Both the position numbers and the translations under genes were made by a program. This document shows, one piece after another, positions 7,876 to 17,614 of a DNA stretch of 64,000 nt. Source of the stretch: Ferribacterium limneticum (lineage in GTDB: Bacteria; Pseudomonadota; Gammaproteobacteria; Burkholderiales; Rhodocyclaceae); assembly GCF_020510565.1 (NCBI RefSeq), contig NZ_CP075189.1:3772501-3836500 (forward strand). The letters run 5' to 3'. The stretch's first letter is position 1. Each line of letters starts with the position of its first letter. The notes beneath the pieces were generated by a model, which searched no databases, was not told the origin of the DNA, and was given only the letters and a program-made list of their open reading frames with translations.

Positions 7876-10428
7876 TCAGGCCTTGACCACCTTGCACGCG
7901 CACTTCTTGTAATCAGTCTCTTTCGAAATCGGACAGGTTGCATCCAGCGTCAGCTTGTTCACCAGACGATGTTCGTCGAAGAAGGGCACGAAAACCAGCC
8001 CGAGCGGCGGTTTGTTGCGGCCGCGCGTTTCGACCCGCAACTGGATTTCGCCACGCCGGGTCGCCACCTTGACCACGTCGTTACGGGCCAGACTACGCTT
8101 CTTGGCATCTTCCGGGTGCATGTAGATCACGGCATCGGGCATCGCCTTGTAGAGCTCCGGCACGCGCCGGGTCATCGAGCCGGTGTGCCAGTGTTCGAGC
8201 ACGCGGCCGGTGCATAGCCACAGGTCGTATTCGGCATCGGGCATTTCGGCCGCCGGCTGATAGGGCAGCGCGAAGGCAATGGCCTTGCCGTCCGGGTAAC
8301 CGTAGAAACGCACGCCCTCGCCCTTCGGCACATAGGTGTCGTAACCCTCGCGGAAGCGCCACAGTGTTTCCTTGCCATCGACCACCGGCCAGCGCAGGCC
8401 GCGCGCCTTGTGGTAGACGTCGAAGTTGGCCAGATCGTGCGCCTTGCCACGACCGAACGAGGCGTATTCCTCGAACAGGCCTTTCTGCACGTAGAAGCCG
8501 AAGGCCTTGGACTCGTCGTTCATGTAGTCCTTGATGCCGTGGGCGTTAACCTTGGCGACTTCGTCCAGCCCGAACTTGTTGACCTGGCCGTTGGCGAATA
8601 GCACGTCGTACATGGTCTTGCCCTTGTACTCCGGGTTCTTGTCGAGCAACTCGGCCGGCCAGACTTCTTCGATCTTGAAGCGCTTGGAAAACTCGAGGTA
8701 CTGCCACAGGTCGGACTTGCCCTCGCCCGGCGCCTTGACCTGCTGGCGCCACATCTGGCCACGCCGCTCGGCGTTGCCGTACATACCTTCCTTTTCCATC
8801 CACATGGCGCAAGGCAGGATGAGGTCGGAGGCCATGGCCGAGACGGTCGGGTAGACATCGGAGACGACGACGAAAGCCTTGGGATTGCGCCAACCCGGAT
8901 AGATTTCGTCATTGACGTTCGGCCCGGCCTGCATGTTGTTGGTCGTCGACGTCCAGTAGAAGCCGAGCTTGCCGTCCTTCAGGGCGCGGCTCTGGGCCAC
9001 GGCATGCAGGCCGATCCACTCGGGAATGGTCCCGGCCGGCAGCTTCCAGAGCTTTTCCGACAGCTCGCGGTGCTTGGGATTCATGACCACCATGTCGGCC
9101 GGCAGGCGATGGGCGAAGGTGCCCACTTCGCGCGCCGTTCCGCAGGCGGACGGCTGGCCGGTCAGTGAGAACGGCCCGTTGCCCGGCTCGGAAATCTTGC
9201 CGACCAAGAGGTGCACGTTGTAGATCATGTTGTTCACCCAGGTGCCGCGGGTGTGCTGGTTGAAGCCCATGGTCCAGTAGGAAACAACCTTGACCTTCGG
9301 GTCAGCGTAGGCCTTGGCCAGCGCTTCGAGATTCTCTTTCGGCACGCCAGAAATCTCGTGCGCCTTGTCCAGCGTGTATTCGGAGACGAAGGCGGCGAAC
9401 TCGTCGAAAGTCATCGGCGTCGAGTTGTTCGGGTTGCCCTTCGGCTTGCCTTCTTCGCCCGGGTAGCCGTTGTTCATGGCCACCTTTTCGAGCGGGTGGT
9501 TCGGGCGCAGGCCATAGCCGATGTCAGTCACGCCCTTGGCGAACTTGACGTGTTTGGCGACGAATTCCTTGTTCACCGCACCGGTCTGGATGATGTGGTT
9601 GCAGATGTAGTTGAGGATGGCCAGATCGGACTGCGGCTTGAAGATCAGCGTGTTGTCGGCCAGCTCGCAGGAGCGATGGTTGAAGGTGGACAACACATGC
9701 ACCTTGACGTGCTTGGCGCTGAGTCGGCGGTCGGTGATGCGCGACCACAGGATCGGGTGCATCTCGGCCATGTTCGACCCCCACAGCGCGAAAACGTCGG
9801 CGTGCTCGGCGTCGTCATAGCAACCCATCGGCTCGTCGATGCCGAAGGTGCGCATGAAGCCGGCAACGGCCGAGGCCATGCAGTGGCGGGCATTGGGATC
9901 GAGGTTGTTGGTACGGAAGCCGGCCTTCATGAGCTTGGCGGCGGCGTAGCCTTCCCACACCGTCCACTGGCCGGAGCCGAACATGGCGATATTGCGCGGT
10001 CCGCCTTCCTTGAGCGCGGCCTTGCACTTCTCCTCCATGATGTCGAAAGCCTGCGTCCAGGTGATCGGCTTGAAGTCGCCGTTCTTGTCGTACTTGCCGT
10101 CCTTCATGCGCAGCATCGGCGACATGAGGCGGTCTTTACCGTATTGAATCTTCGAGAGGAAATAGCCCTTGATGCAGTTCAGGCCGCGATTGACCGGGGC
10201 ATCCGGGTCGCCCTGGGTGGCCACGATGCGCCCTTCCTTGACGCCGACCAGCACGCCGCAACCGGTTCCGCAGTAGCGGCAGACGCCCTTGTCCCAGCGC
10301 ACGCCATCGCCCTTGCCCGCCTGCTGCGCCATGACGGCGTTCGGCACGCTGATGCCGGCGACGGTAGCGGCCGCCGCGACTGCGTTGCTCTTGATGAAAT
10401 CACGCCGGGTAAGTTTCACTTCGATCAT
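7876..10428 (-). CDS. napA: Periplasmic nitrate reductase catalytic subunit (Mo-bis-MGD)
   Basis: An 850-residue molybdoenzyme that reduces nitrate to nitrite in the periplasm. The ATG at 10428 is chosen because AGGAGG lies six bases upstream; a frame start at 10443 would put this ribosome site inside the coding sequence. The Tat signal is [11 protein letters not shown]. The 4Fe-4S motif [13 protein letters not shown] with a distal Cys (NCIKGYF) lies near residues 45-80. The molybdenum-ligand Cys is in [13 protein letters not shown]. It starts one base after the napD stop. A stem-loop separates it from napG. Confidence 0.97.
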   Translation of the reverse strand: MIEVKLTRRDFIKSNAVAAAATVAGISVPNAVMAQQAGKGDGVRWDKGVCRYCGTGCGVLVGVKEGRIVATQGDPDAPVNRGLNCIKGYFLSKIQYGKDRLMSPMLRMKDGKYDKNGDFKPITWTQAFDIMEEKCKAALKEGGPRNIAMFGSGQWTVWEGYAAAKLMKAGFRTNNLDPNARHCMASAVAGFMRTFGIDEPMGCYDDAEHADVFALWGSNMAEMHPILWSRITDRRLSAKHVKVHVLSTFNHRSCELADNTLIFKPQSDLAILNYICNHIIQTGAVNKEFVAKHVKFAKGVTDIGYGLRPNHPLEKVAMNNGYPGEEGKPKGNPNNSTPMTFDEFAAFVSEYTLDKAHEISGVPKENLEALAKAYADPKVKVVSYWTMGFNQHTRGTWVNNMIYNVHLLVGKISEPGNGPFSLTGQPSACGTAREVGTFAHRLPADMVVMNPKHRELSEKLWKLPAGTIPEWIGLHAVAQSRALKDGKLGFYWTSTTNNMQAGPNVNDEIYPGWRNPKAFVVVSDVYPTVSAMASDLILPCAMWMEKEGMYGNAERRGQMWRQQVKAPGEGKSDLWQYLEFSKRFKIEEVWPAELLDKNPEYKGKTMYDVLFANGQVNKFGLDEVAKVNAHGIKDYMNDESKAFGFYVQKGLFEEYASFGRGKAHDLANFDVYHKARGLRWPVVDGKETLWRFREGYDTYVPKGEGVRFYGYPDGKAIAFALPYQPAAEMPDAEYDLWLCTGRVLEHWHTGSMTRRVPELYKAMPDAVIYMHPEDAKKRSLARNDVVKVATRRGEIQLRVETRGRNKPPLGLVFVPFFDEHRLVNKLTLDATCPISKETDYKKCACKVVKA

Positions 10429-10429
10429 C

Positions 10430-10714
10430 TCAGGCCTCCTCATCTGGATCGGATTCGTACTGGTGATAAACCAGCGAGGCCGAGATCACTCCCGGCATCT
10501 GGCGTATCGCCTCAAAGATATTGCTGGTGTTGTCTTCGTCGCCGGATTCGATCGTCACGATCATCCGGCCATCTTCGCCAACCGCATGGACCTCGACCCC
10601 CTCGAGTTCGCGCAGGCTCTTGCTGAGCATCGCCGTGTCGGCGGGCAAAACGCCGAGAATGACGCTGGAAATATTGATGCCGGAGGAAACTTTCATGTCC
10701 ATGCCACGCCCCAT
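10430..10714 (-). CDS. napD: Nap chaperone, binds the NapA Tat signal
   Basis: A small cytoplasmic ferredoxin-fold protein (up to 94 residues) that binds the NapA twin-arginine signal and delays export until the cofactor is inserted. The conserved NapD start [10 protein letters not shown] and the [15 protein letters not shown] region near the C-terminus are visible. In-frame ATGs at 10714, 10702 and 10696 make the exact start uncertain; the second has GGGG at a workable distance. It is the first gene of napDAGHB. napE, napF and napC are not in this cluster. Confidence 0.9.
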   Translation of the reverse strand: MGRGMDMKVSSGINISSVILGVLPADTAMLSKSLRELEGVEVHAVGEDGRMIVTIESGDEDNTSNIFEAIRQMPGVISASLVYHQYESDPDEEA

Positions 10715-10762
10715 CGGTTAAGTGTCAGCTCGGGCAATCTACGCCCATAAGACGACGCTTCT

Positions 10763-10825
10763 TTAGCGCAGATCAAATCGGGGAAATACCCCTAAACTTC
10801 TTGGTGGAATGTTGACGGCGATCAA
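10763..10825 (-). promoter_or_regulatory. Putative FNR/ANR-type promoter of the nap operon
   Basis: TTGACGGCGATCAA at 10812-10825 matches the FNR consensus (TTGAT, four bases, ATCAA) at nine of ten positions. Read on the minus strand it would place a start point near 10777, with TATTTC at 10788-10783 as the -10 box, the spacing of an FNR-activated class II promoter. A weaker half-matched site (TTAGCGCAGATCAA) lies at 10763-10776. GGGGAAATACCCC at 10780-10792 is a short inverted repeat of unknown role. The start point is inferred. Confidence 0.65.
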
Positions 10826-10959
10826 ATGCCGCACCAGCCAAGGCAGCCGGACCATTCATTTGCGACGCGACGGCACCCGGCCCCAGCTTCAATGGCGGCC
10901 CCGGAGAATGCTAGGATTGCGCTCGCCCCCCCCAACTGCAGACCTTGAGGAAACACACC

Positions 10960-11514
10960 TTGAAACGCTTCATGATGCTCTGCCTTGCCGCACTCGCGTC
11001 GGCAAGCGCCGCCGCCCAGACGGCCGGTTTCCTGTGCTGCAACATGCGCACCGATGGCGCGTGGATCAGTGACATCAACTATGTTGGTCAAGGCAAGACG
11101 ATGATTCCTGCCGGAACGCCTTTGACCATGAACGGTTACGGCAAGAACCGTGTCCATGTCGTGATCAATGGACGCAAGCAGGACATCGGCAACGATTACA
11201 GCCGCAGCATTTCGCTCGAAACGTTTGCCCGGCGTTACGTCGTTGTCCAGGATCCGCTCGAGAGACTCAACACCTATCCCCGGAATATTCAGGAAGCCAT
11301 TGGCACCGCCCGCCTGACCAAGGGCATGACCCGCGAGCAGGTCATCATGGCGGTCGGTTACCCGGTCAGCGACGAGAATCCCGATCTGGAAAGCAAGACC
11401 TGGCGTTTCTGGCTGAGTAGCCGGGGCGAATTCAAAGCAATTTTCGATGACGCTGGCCGGCTCACCAGGATCGAGGCCAATGCGGAGATCCGCCCCCTGG
11501 TCGTCGCCGAGTAA
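10960..11514 (+). CDS. Exported protein with BamE/SmpA-OmlA-like C-terminal domain
   Basis: I take the TTG at 10960 as start because GAGGAA stands eight bases upstream; ATGs at 10972 and 10975 are alternatives. A signal peptide (FMMLCLAALASASAAAQ) leads into a mature part of about 160 residues with no lipobox Cys, although Cys-Cys occurs just after the cleavage region. The C-terminal part (LTKGMTREQVIMAVGYPV ... WRFW ... FDDAGRL) resembles the SmpA/OmlA fold of BamE, an outer-membrane assembly lipoprotein. The first half is unrecognised. It converges on tatD. Function unknown, probably envelope-related. Confidence 0.65.
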   Translation: MKRFMMLCLAALASASAAAQTAGFLCCNMRTDGAWISDINYVGQGKTMIPAGTPLTMNGYGKNRVHVVINGRKQDIGNDYSRSISLETFARRYVVVQDPLERLNTYPRNIQEAIGTARLTKGMTREQVIMAVGYPVSDENPDLESKTWRFWLSSRGEFKAIFDDAGRLTRIEANAEIRPLVVAE

Positions 11515-11529
11515 TCGGCGCCGGCCGGC

Positions 11530-12303
11530 CTAGATATCCGCTTGCAGGGCCGGCAGCACGGCCCGTGCATTGGCAGCCGTCTGCGCCACCAGCGCAGGCA
11601 GCGAGATTCCGCGCAATTCGGCCAGCACCTCGGCGATGCGCGGCAACTCGGCCGGCGCGTTGCGGCCGCCGTTGAGCCAGGCCGGCGGAATGTCGGGCGC
11701 ATCAGTTTCGAGGACAATCGATTCGAGCGGCAGCGTGCGGGCCAGTTCGCGGATGCGCGTCGAGCCGCTGAAAGTCATCGCCCCGCCGAAGCCGAGCGCG
11801 AAGCCGAGTTTGATGAATTCATCGGCCTGCTGCCGACTGCCGTTGAAGGCATGGGCGATGCCGCCGCGCACGCCGATCCGGCGCAACTGTTTGAGCACCG
11901 GGTCGATGGCCCGGCGGACGTGGAGCAGTACCGGCAAATCAAACTCGCGAGCCAGCTTCAGTTGTTCGATGAAAAAGTGGGTCTGACGCTCGATGTCGAG
12001 GCCGCTTACGTAGAAATCCAGCCCGATCTCGCCGACGGCAACCGGCGGCGCCTGCTGGAGCCAGTCGCGCAGCCGGGACAGGTCTTCCGGGCTGGACTGG
12101 TCGACGTAAAGCGGATGGATACCGTAAGCCTCAAGGCAGCCAGGGTAGTCGGCAATTTTCGATTTTGGCCGAAATTTCCGGTTGACCGTGACACCCGGCA
12201 CCACGATCCGCCCCACCCCCGCCGCCGTCGCGGCGGCATACACCGCGTCCCGATCAGCATCGAATTCAGCCGCATCGAGATGGCAGTGGGTGTCGATCAG
12301 CAT
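11530..12303 (-). CDS. tatD: TatD family metal-dependent hydrolase (DNase)
   Basis: The start is the ATG at 12303 (MLIDTHCHLD), giving 257 residues; the open frame further upstream lies inside dadA. The metal-binding motif THCHLD at the N-terminus, VGEIGLDFY in the middle and LETDAPDIPP near the C-terminus define a TIM-barrel amidohydrolase-like nuclease of the TatD/YcfH type. Residues 37-50 (VTVNRKFRPKSKIA) come from a copy of the 38-base repeat, yet the total length is normal for the family, so the repeat seems to replace rather than add sequence. It overlaps dadA by seven bases. Confidence 0.9.
   Translation of the reverse strand: MLIDTHCHLDAAEFDADRDAVYAAATAAGVGRIVVPGVTVNRKFRPKSKIADYPGCLEAYGIHPLYVDQSSPEDLSRLRDWLQQAPPVAVGEIGLDFYVSGLDIERQTHFFIEQLKLAREFDLPVLLHVRRAIDPVLKQLRRIGVRGGIAHAFNGSRQQADEFIKLGFALGFGGAMTFSGSTRIRELARTLPLESIVLETDAPDIPPAWLNGGRNAPAELPRIAEVLAELRGISLPALVAQTAANARAVLPALQADI
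12156..12193 (+). repeat. 38-base dispersed repeat, copy 3 (inside tatD, antisense)
   Basis: Forward on the plus strand, so antisense to tatD. It reads through in frame as VTVNRKF-RPKSK. The right end is TTTCCGGTTGACCGTGACA. Confidence 0.8.
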
Positions 12304-13550
12304 TTCAGAAAGGGGAAATCCGGTTCGGGCTGGGCGCCGCTCATCAGGTCGGCCAGAGCGGCCGCCGAGCCGCAGGCCATCGTCCAGCCCAGCGTGCCGT
12401 GGCCGGTGTTGAGCCACAGGTTGCCATAACGCGTCTGGCCGATGATCGGCACGTTCGACGGCGTCGCCGGGCGCAGGCCGCACCAGAACTCGGGCTCGCC
12501 GAGCGTTTTGAGTTCGGGGAAAAGCTGGCGGGTGCGCGTGATCAGCGCCTGGCAACGGACCGGATTGAGATCGAGGTTGTAGCCGTTGAATTCGGCCGTA
12601 CCGGCGATGCGCAGGCGGTTGCCGAGGCGGGAAAAGACCAGCTTGCACTCGTCGTCGGTGACGCTAACCATCGGCGCCACGCTATCTTCAGCCAGCGTCA
12701 GCGTCGCCGAATAACCCTTGGCCGGATAGATCGGCAGGCGGATGCCGAGCGGCTTGAGCAATTGTGGCGAGTAGCTGCTCAACGCGACAACGTAGGCGTC
12801 CGCCGTCAGCAACTCAGCGCCGTTCTTGCCCTGGGCGACAACGCCGGCGATCTGGCTGCCGCCGGCAGCAATGCGTTCGATAGCCGTGCCGAAGCGAAAA
12901 TCGACGCCAAGCGCCGTCGCCCGCTCGGCCAGGGCACAGGTAAATTTCTTGGCGTCGCCGGTTTCGTCGGAGCGCGTATAGTCGCCGCCGACCAGCAGCG
13001 CCTTGGCGCCGGCCAGCGCCGGTTCTATTTCCAGGCATTTTTCGGCGTCGACCGTGAGACGATCGAGCCCGAACTGGCGCATCAACTGCGCCGCCTCGAC
13101 CGCCGCCGAAAACTCCTGACGATCGGTATAAATGTGCAGAATGCCGCGCTCGAGGTGGTCGTACTCCAGCGCCAATTCCTGGCGCAGCGCCTGCAGGCGG
13201 CTACGGCTGTACAACGCCATCGCGACAATCGCCGCAATGTTGCGCCGGGTCCGCCCGGGCAGGCATTCGCCGAGGAAGCGCAGACCCCATTCCAGTTGCG
13301 CCGGATCGGCCCGCCAGCGCCAGAGCAAGGGCGCATCTTCGCGGCCCAGCCATTTCACCAGATGGGTCAGAACATGCGGATTGGCCCACGGCTCGGCGTG
13401 AGAAACCGAAATCTGCCCGCCATTGGCAAAGCTTGTTTCATCTGCGGCCGCCGGCTGACGGTCGATGACCGTCACCTGATGCCCGGCACGGGCGAGATAC
13501 CACGCGCTCGTTGTACCGACAACGCCCGCCCCCAGCACGAGGACCCTCAA
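12297..13550 (-). CDS. dadA: D-amino acid dehydrogenase small subunit (FAD)
   Basis: A 417-residue flavoprotein that oxidises D-amino acids (mainly D-alanine) to 2-oxo acids and feeds electrons to the respiratory chain at the inner membrane. The N-terminal dinucleotide motif VLVLGAGVVGTTSAWYL ends with the acidic VIDRQ. The C-terminal LNTGHGTLGWTMACGSA is the FAD-closing motif typical of DadA. It overlaps spoT by four bases (ATGA) and tatD by seven, so the three may be co-transcribed. No alr/dadX racemase gene is adjacent. Confidence 0.92.
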   Translation of the reverse strand: MRVLVLGAGVVGTTSAWYLARAGHQVTVIDRQPAAADETSFANGGQISVSHAEPWANPHVLTHLVKWLGREDAPLLWRWRADPAQLEWGLRFLGECLPGRTRRNIAAIVAMALYSRSRLQALRQELALEYDHLERGILHIYTDRQEFSAAVEAAQLMRQFGLDRLTVDAEKCLEIEPALAGAKALLVGGDYTRSDETGDAKKFTCALAERATALGVDFRFGTAIERIAAGGSQIAGVVAQGKNGAELLTADAYVVALSSYSPQLLKPLGIRLPIYPAKGYSATLTLAEDSVAPMVSVTDDECKLVFSRLGNRLRIAGTAEFNGYNLDLNPVRCQALITRTRQLFPELKTLGEPEFWCGLRPATPSNVPIIGQTRYGNLWLNTGHGTLGWTMACGSAAALADLMSGAQPEPDFPFLKC

Positions 13551-15700
13551 GTGTCGCCTCCCCTTTCACGGGTAATACGGGTGACTTCCGGGATGTGTCG
13601 CATGCCGCGCATGACCGCCGCCAGATGGTTGCGATGGGCGACCTGAATGGTGAAACGCAGCGAGGTAAACAGGCGTTCCGGGTCGGCGTCCATCGAAACA
13701 TGCTCGATATTCGACCCAGCCTCGGCAATGGCCGACGCCACCTGGGCCAGCACACCGCGCGCATTCTTGACCTCGACGTTGATGCGGATTTCGAACAGCT
13801 TGCCTTCTTCCGGCTCCCATTCGACATCGATCCATTTCTGCGGCTCGGTCGACCGCGACTTGCGGATGGCCTGGCAATCATGCGTGTGAATGATCAGGCC
13901 GCTGCCCTTGCGGATCGAGCCGATGATCGGATCACCGGGAATCGGCTGGCAGCAGCGCGCCAGCTGGATGGCCATGCCTTCGGTGCCGTGGATGGCCAGC
14001 GCCATGCCGCTCGGCACCTCGTTGGTCATGTCTTCGCGGGCCAGCAGGCGGCGGGCAACGACCGAAGGCAGACGCTTGCCGAGGCCGATTTCGGTATAGA
14101 CCTCTTCGATATTCTTCTGGCCACCAGCCTTGACCATCTGATCCCAGGCCGCCGTCGGGATCGAAATCGGCACGACACCGAGCGACAGCAGCTCCTGGCG
14201 CAGCAGGCGCTCGCCGAGGCGGGCCGATTCCTCGTTCTGCATGGTGCGCAGGAAATGGCGGATCTTGCTGCGTGCCCGGCCCGTCTTCACATAGGTCAGC
14301 CACACCGGGTTGGGGCTGGCCTGCGGCGAGGTGATGATCTCGACCAGGTCGCCATTGCGCAGATCGGTGCGCAGCGGTGCCAGCTCGTGATTGACGCGAG
14401 CCGCCGAGCAGTGGTGGCCGACGTCGGTGTGCACTGCGTAGGCGAAGTCGACCACCGTCGCGCCGCGTGGCATGGCCATGATCTTGCCCTTGGGTGTGAA
14501 GACGTAGACTTCGTCCGGGAAGAGATCGATCTTGACGTTTTCGAAGAACTCGGCCGAATCGCTGGTCTGCATCTCGAGCAGCGACTGCAGCCACTTGTGC
14601 GTCTTGATCTGCAGATCGGCACTGGACTCGTCCATGTCCTTGTACAGCCAGTGCGCCGCGACGCCTTCCTGCGCGACGTTGTGCATTTCGCGCGTGCGGA
14701 TTTGCACTTCGACCGGCGTGCCATAGGGCCCGATGAGCGTTGTGTGCAGCGACTGATAGCCATTGGCCTTGGGAATCGCGATGTAGTCCTTGAACTTGCC
14801 AGGCACCGGCTTGAACAGGCTGTGCAGCGCGCCGAGCGCCAGATAGCAGGTCGGCACGTTGTCGACAACGACGCGGAAGCCGTAGATGTCGAGCACCTGC
14901 GAAAACGACAGGTGCTTGTCCTTCATCTTGCGGAAAATCGAGTACAGGCTCTTCTCGCGACCGAACACCTCGGCCTTGAGGCCGGCATGCGCCAGCTTGT
15001 CGTTGATGCCGTCGAGAATCCGGGTCAGCAGTTCCTTGCGATTGCCATGCGCCGTAGTCAGCGCCTTGGTCAGCACCTCGGCGCGATGCGGGTGGATGAG
15101 CCGGAACGAGGTGTCCTGCAACTCGCGGTAAAGTTTGTTGAGGCCGAGCCGCAAGGCGATCGGGGCGTAGATTTCCAGCGTTTCGCGGGCGATGCGGGCA
15201 CGCTTGTCGGCGCGCATGGCCGACATCGTCGCCAGATTGTGCTGGCGGTCGGCGAGCTTGATGAGCACGACGCGCAAATCGCGCGCCATGGCCATCAGCA
15301 TCTTGCGGAAATTCTCGGCCTGCGCCTCCTGGTAGGAGGCAAATTCCATCTTGTCGAGCTTGGACAGGCCATCGACCAGCTCGGCGACTTCCTTGCCGAA
15401 TTTCTCGGCAAGCTCGTGCTTGGTGGTCCCCGTATCTTCGAGCACATCGTGGAGCAGCGCCGCGGCAATCGCGTCGACATCCATGCGCCACTCGACGACG
15501 GCGCCGGCGACAGCCAGCGGATGCGTGATGTAGGCCTCGCCCGACATGCGCCGCTGACTGGCGTGCGCCTTGGCTGCGTAAGCGTACGCCGCCTTGATTT
15601 TCTCTAGTTCAGCCGGGGAAAGGTAATCGAGACTATCGAGGAAAACCCGGTAGGCGGGTTCCTCATCAAAAGGCGGCAGAGGCGACGGCACGGAACCCAT
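13547..15700 (-). CDS. spoT: Bifunctional (p)ppGpp synthetase/hydrolase
   Basis: A 717-residue RelA/SpoT homologue that makes and degrades the stringent-response alarmone. The N-terminal HD hydrolase domain is intact (HPLAVAG ... LLHDVLEDTG, about residues 60-95). The synthetase domain follows (YSIFRKMKDK ... DIYGFRVVVD, about 245-275), then TGS (DLFPDEVYVFTPKG, about 400) and a C-terminal ACT domain. An intact HD motif marks the bifunctional type, unlike RelA. Its neighbours rpoZ and gmk upstream form the gmk-rpoZ-spoT order conserved in proteobacteria; gmk also supplies the GDP/GTP pool. Confidence 0.96.
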   Translation of the reverse strand: MGSVPSPLPPFDEEPAYRVFLDSLDYLSPAELEKIKAAYAYAAKAHASQRRMSGEAYITHPLAVAGAVVEWRMDVDAIAAALLHDVLEDTGTTKHELAEKFGKEVAELVDGLSKLDKMEFASYQEAQAENFRKMLMAMARDLRVVLIKLADRQHNLATMSAMRADKRARIARETLEIYAPIALRLGLNKLYRELQDTSFRLIHPHRAEVLTKALTTAHGNRKELLTRILDGINDKLAHAGLKAEVFGREKSLYSIFRKMKDKHLSFSQVLDIYGFRVVVDNVPTCYLALGALHSLFKPVPGKFKDYIAIPKANGYQSLHTTLIGPYGTPVEVQIRTREMHNVAQEGVAAHWLYKDMDESSADLQIKTHKWLQSLLEMQTSDSAEFFENVKIDLFPDEVYVFTPKGKIMAMPRGATVVDFAYAVHTDVGHHCSAARVNHELAPLRTDLRNGDLVEIITSPQASPNPVWLTYVKTGRARSKIRHFLRTMQNEESARLGERLLRQELLSLGVVPISIPTAAWDQMVKAGGQKNIEEVYTEIGLGKRLPSVVARRLLAREDMTNEVPSGMALAIHGTEGMAIQLARCCQPIPGDPIIGSIRKGSGLIIHTHDCQAIRKSRSTEPQKWIDVEWEPEEGKLFEIRINVEVKNARGVLAQVASAIAEAGSNIEHVSMDADPERLFTSLRFTIQVAHRNHLAAVMRGMRHIPEVTRITRERGGDT

Positions 15701-15721
15701 CAGTCTTCACCGCCCCTGCTT

Positions 15722-15928
15722 TCAGGACTGGCCGCGGTTAAGCACTTCCAGACCGATCTTGCCGGCGCCCATTTCCTTGAGCGCGACAACGGTCGGCTTG
15801 TGTTTTTCGCCGTCGACCAGCGGGGTCGCGCCATTGGCCAGCTGACGGGCGCGATGGGCGGCTGCCAGGGTCATCATGAAGCGATTGGGAATTCTTTTCA
15901 GACAGTCATCAACGGTAACGCGAGCCAT
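15722..15928 (-). CDS. rpoZ: RNA polymerase omega subunit
   Basis: A 68-residue omega subunit that helps fold and hold beta-prime and makes up part of ppGpp site 1. The conserved start [17 protein letters not shown] and the AAHRARQL motif are clear. It lies between gmk and spoT in the order common to proteobacteria, which ties the ppGpp-binding part of RNA polymerase to the ppGpp-making enzyme. Confidence 0.97.
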   Translation of the reverse strand: MARVTVDDCLKRIPNRFMMTLAAAHRARQLANGATPLVDGEKHKPTVVALKEMGAGKIGLEVLNRGQS

Positions 15929-15942
15929 GGGAACCTCAAAAA

Positions 15943-16551
15943 TCAGATCATTCTTTGAAACAGGGCGGCGTGTCGGGCACGCTGAGCCCCAAAACTCAGG
16001 CGGGAGGCGCGTACAACCGCACGCAAATCATCCAGAGCCTGAGCCAACTGGTCGTTAATAATAACATAGTCGAATTCCCCGACATGGCGCATTTCGGCCT
16101 GCGCAGCGGCCAAACGGCGGGAAATGACGTCAGCACTGTCGGTGCCGCGGCCGGTCAGGCGGCGGGTCAATTCTTCCATCGACGGCGGCAGAATGAAGAC
16201 ACCGATCGCCTGCGGGAACAAGGCCCGCACCTGCTGCGCGCCCTGCCAGTCGATCTCGAGCAGGACATCCCGATCAGCCGCCAATTCGTCGGCGATCCAT
16301 TTCTTCGAGGTGCCGTAGAAATTGCCGTGCACTTCGGCCCACTCGAGGAATTCCTGGCGGGCGATCATCGCCTGGAATTCGGTGGCGTCGACGAAATGAT
16401 ATTCGCGCCCGTTTTCCTCACCCGGGCGCGGCGCCCGCGTCGTGTAGGAAATGGAGAGCTGGACGGTTTTCTCCTGCTCGAGCAGCAGGCGAACCAGCGT
16501 CGTCTTGCCGGCACCGGACGGTGCAGCCACTACATAAAGATTTCCGGCCAT
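15943..16551 (-). CDS. gmk: Guanylate kinase
   Basis: A 202-residue cytoplasmic enzyme that phosphorylates GMP to GDP. It has the P-loop [12 protein letters not shown] at residues 9-20, the GMP-binding segment [11 protein letters not shown] near 35-46 and the YHFV motif. Length and start match the family. It is the first gene of gmk-rpoZ-spoT; a 38-base repeat copy sits in the spacer upstream, between it and yicC. Confidence 0.96.
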   Translation of the reverse strand: MAGNLYVVAAPSGAGKTTLVRLLLEQEKTVQLSISYTTRAPRPGEENGREYHFVDATEFQAMIARQEFLEWAEVHGNFYGTSKKWIADELAADRDVLLEIDWQGAQQVRALFPQAIGVFILPPSMEELTRRLTGRGTDSADVISRRLAAAQAEMRHVGEFDYVIINDQLAQALDDLRAVVRASRLSFGAQRARHAALFQRMI

Positions 16552-16594
16552 GGGACACCTCAGAAAAACGCCCGCCGCTGCGGGATTACCAACT

Positions 16595-16632
16595 TGCTAC
16601 GGTCAACTGGAAAAAACGGCCAAAATTGAAAT
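16595..16632 (-). repeat. 38-base dispersed repeat, copy 4 (yicC-gmk spacer)
   Basis: Reverse copy, intergenic. Read on the minus strand it begins ATTTCAATTTTGGCC and ends CCAGTTGACCGTAGCA. It lies about 40 bases after the yicC stop and 44 before the gmk start, on their shared strand. Confidence 0.85.
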
Positions 16633-16671
16633 TGGCCTGCGCCGTCCGCAGGTCAATCCGCTACTCCCGAT

Positions 16672-17538
16672 TTATTCCAGGTTCTGAATCTGCTCGCGCA
16701 TTTGCTCGATAAGCAGCTTGAGTTCCATCGATGCCTGCGAAACCTCGGTAATCGCCGACTTCGAGCCCAGCGTATTGGCTTCGCGGTTGAGTTCCTGCAT
16801 GAGGAAATCGAGGCGTTTTCCGCAGGCGCCGCCCTGCTTGAGCACACGCTCGACTTCATCGAGATGGGTGGTCAAACGTGCCAGCTCTTCGGCCACATCG
16901 ATACGCGTCGCGAAGACGGCCACTTCCTGCAGGACGCGGTCGTCGCTGGCGCCGCCGAGCGCTTCGGTCAGGCGCTGGCGCAGCTTTTCGGTGTAGATGG
17001 CCTGCGCTTCGGGAATGCGCGGGGCGACGCGGCGAACGATGTCGCGCATGGCATTGACGCGGTCGATGATCGTTTCGGCCAGCTTGTCACCTTCGCGGCC
17101 GCGGGTTGCCGTGAAATCGACCAGCGCGTCGCGCGCCAGGGCCATAACTTCAGGACTCAGCTCAGCGAAGTCGACGTTTTGTTCGCCGAACATGCCGGGC
17201 CAGCGCAGGGTTTCGTTGACCGACAGCGGCGTCGCCTCGGGCATTTCGCCGCGCACACGCTCGTTGAGCGACTTCAGCGTGGCCAGCAGCTCACCGTTAA
17301 TTTTGAGCTGGTCGGCCTTGGCGGCCGCCGCATTGAAGGAGAGACGGCACTCAACCTTGCCGCGATTGATGCGGGCGGCGAGCAATTCGCGCAGCGGAAT
17401 TTCCAGCGCGCGGAGGTCTTCGGCAACGCGGAAATGAAAATCGAGATAGCGTGAATTGACGCTTTTTAGCTCGAGTTGCAGCGTTCCGTGCTCTAAATCA
17501 CGTGTTTTAACGGCATAACCGGTCATACTACAAATCAT
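16672..17538 (-). CDS. yicC: YicC family endoribonuclease
   Basis: A 288-residue YicC/YloC family protein. It begins MICSMTGYA, the family signature at the very N-terminus. The C-terminal DUF1732 region holds HLDEVERVLKQGG and the conserved RLDFLMQELNREANTLGSK. The E. coli homologue acts as an RNase that destabilises RyhB sRNA. In many proteobacteria yicC neighbours gmk, as here. It is divergent from the kinase gene, with 76 bases between. Confidence 0.93.
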   Translation of the reverse strand: MICSMTGYAVKTRDLEHGTLQLELKSVNSRYLDFHFRVAEDLRALEIPLRELLAARINRGKVECRLSFNAAAAKADQLKINGELLATLKSLNERVRGEMPEATPLSVNETLRWPGMFGEQNVDFAELSPEVMALARDALVDFTATRGREGDKLAETIIDRVNAMRDIVRRVAPRIPEAQAIYTEKLRQRLTEALGGASDDRVLQEVAVFATRIDVAEELARLTTHLDEVERVLKQGGACGKRLDFLMQELNREANTLGSKSAITEVSQASMELKLLIEQMREQIQNLE

Positions 17539-17614
17539 TATCGGGAATCCCTTGCTTTACAGTCCGGACAACACGCCCGAAAATGCCTGAAATTGCATCA
17601 TAACCGCGAGCTCC

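Noticed and set aside
9211..10626. 471-codon open frame antisense to napA/napD
   Set aside because: NapA and NapD motifs are unmistakable on the other strand; the antisense frame has no ribosome site or domain.
10780..10792. GGGGAAATACCCC as a NarL/NarP operator
   Set aside because: Only one heptamer resembles the TACYYMT consensus and the spacing is wrong for a 7-2-7 site.
10809..11072. 87-codon plus-strand frame upstream of the BamE-like gene
   Set aside because: No ribosome site, Arg/His-rich composition, overlaps the nap regulatory region and the start of the better-supported gene.
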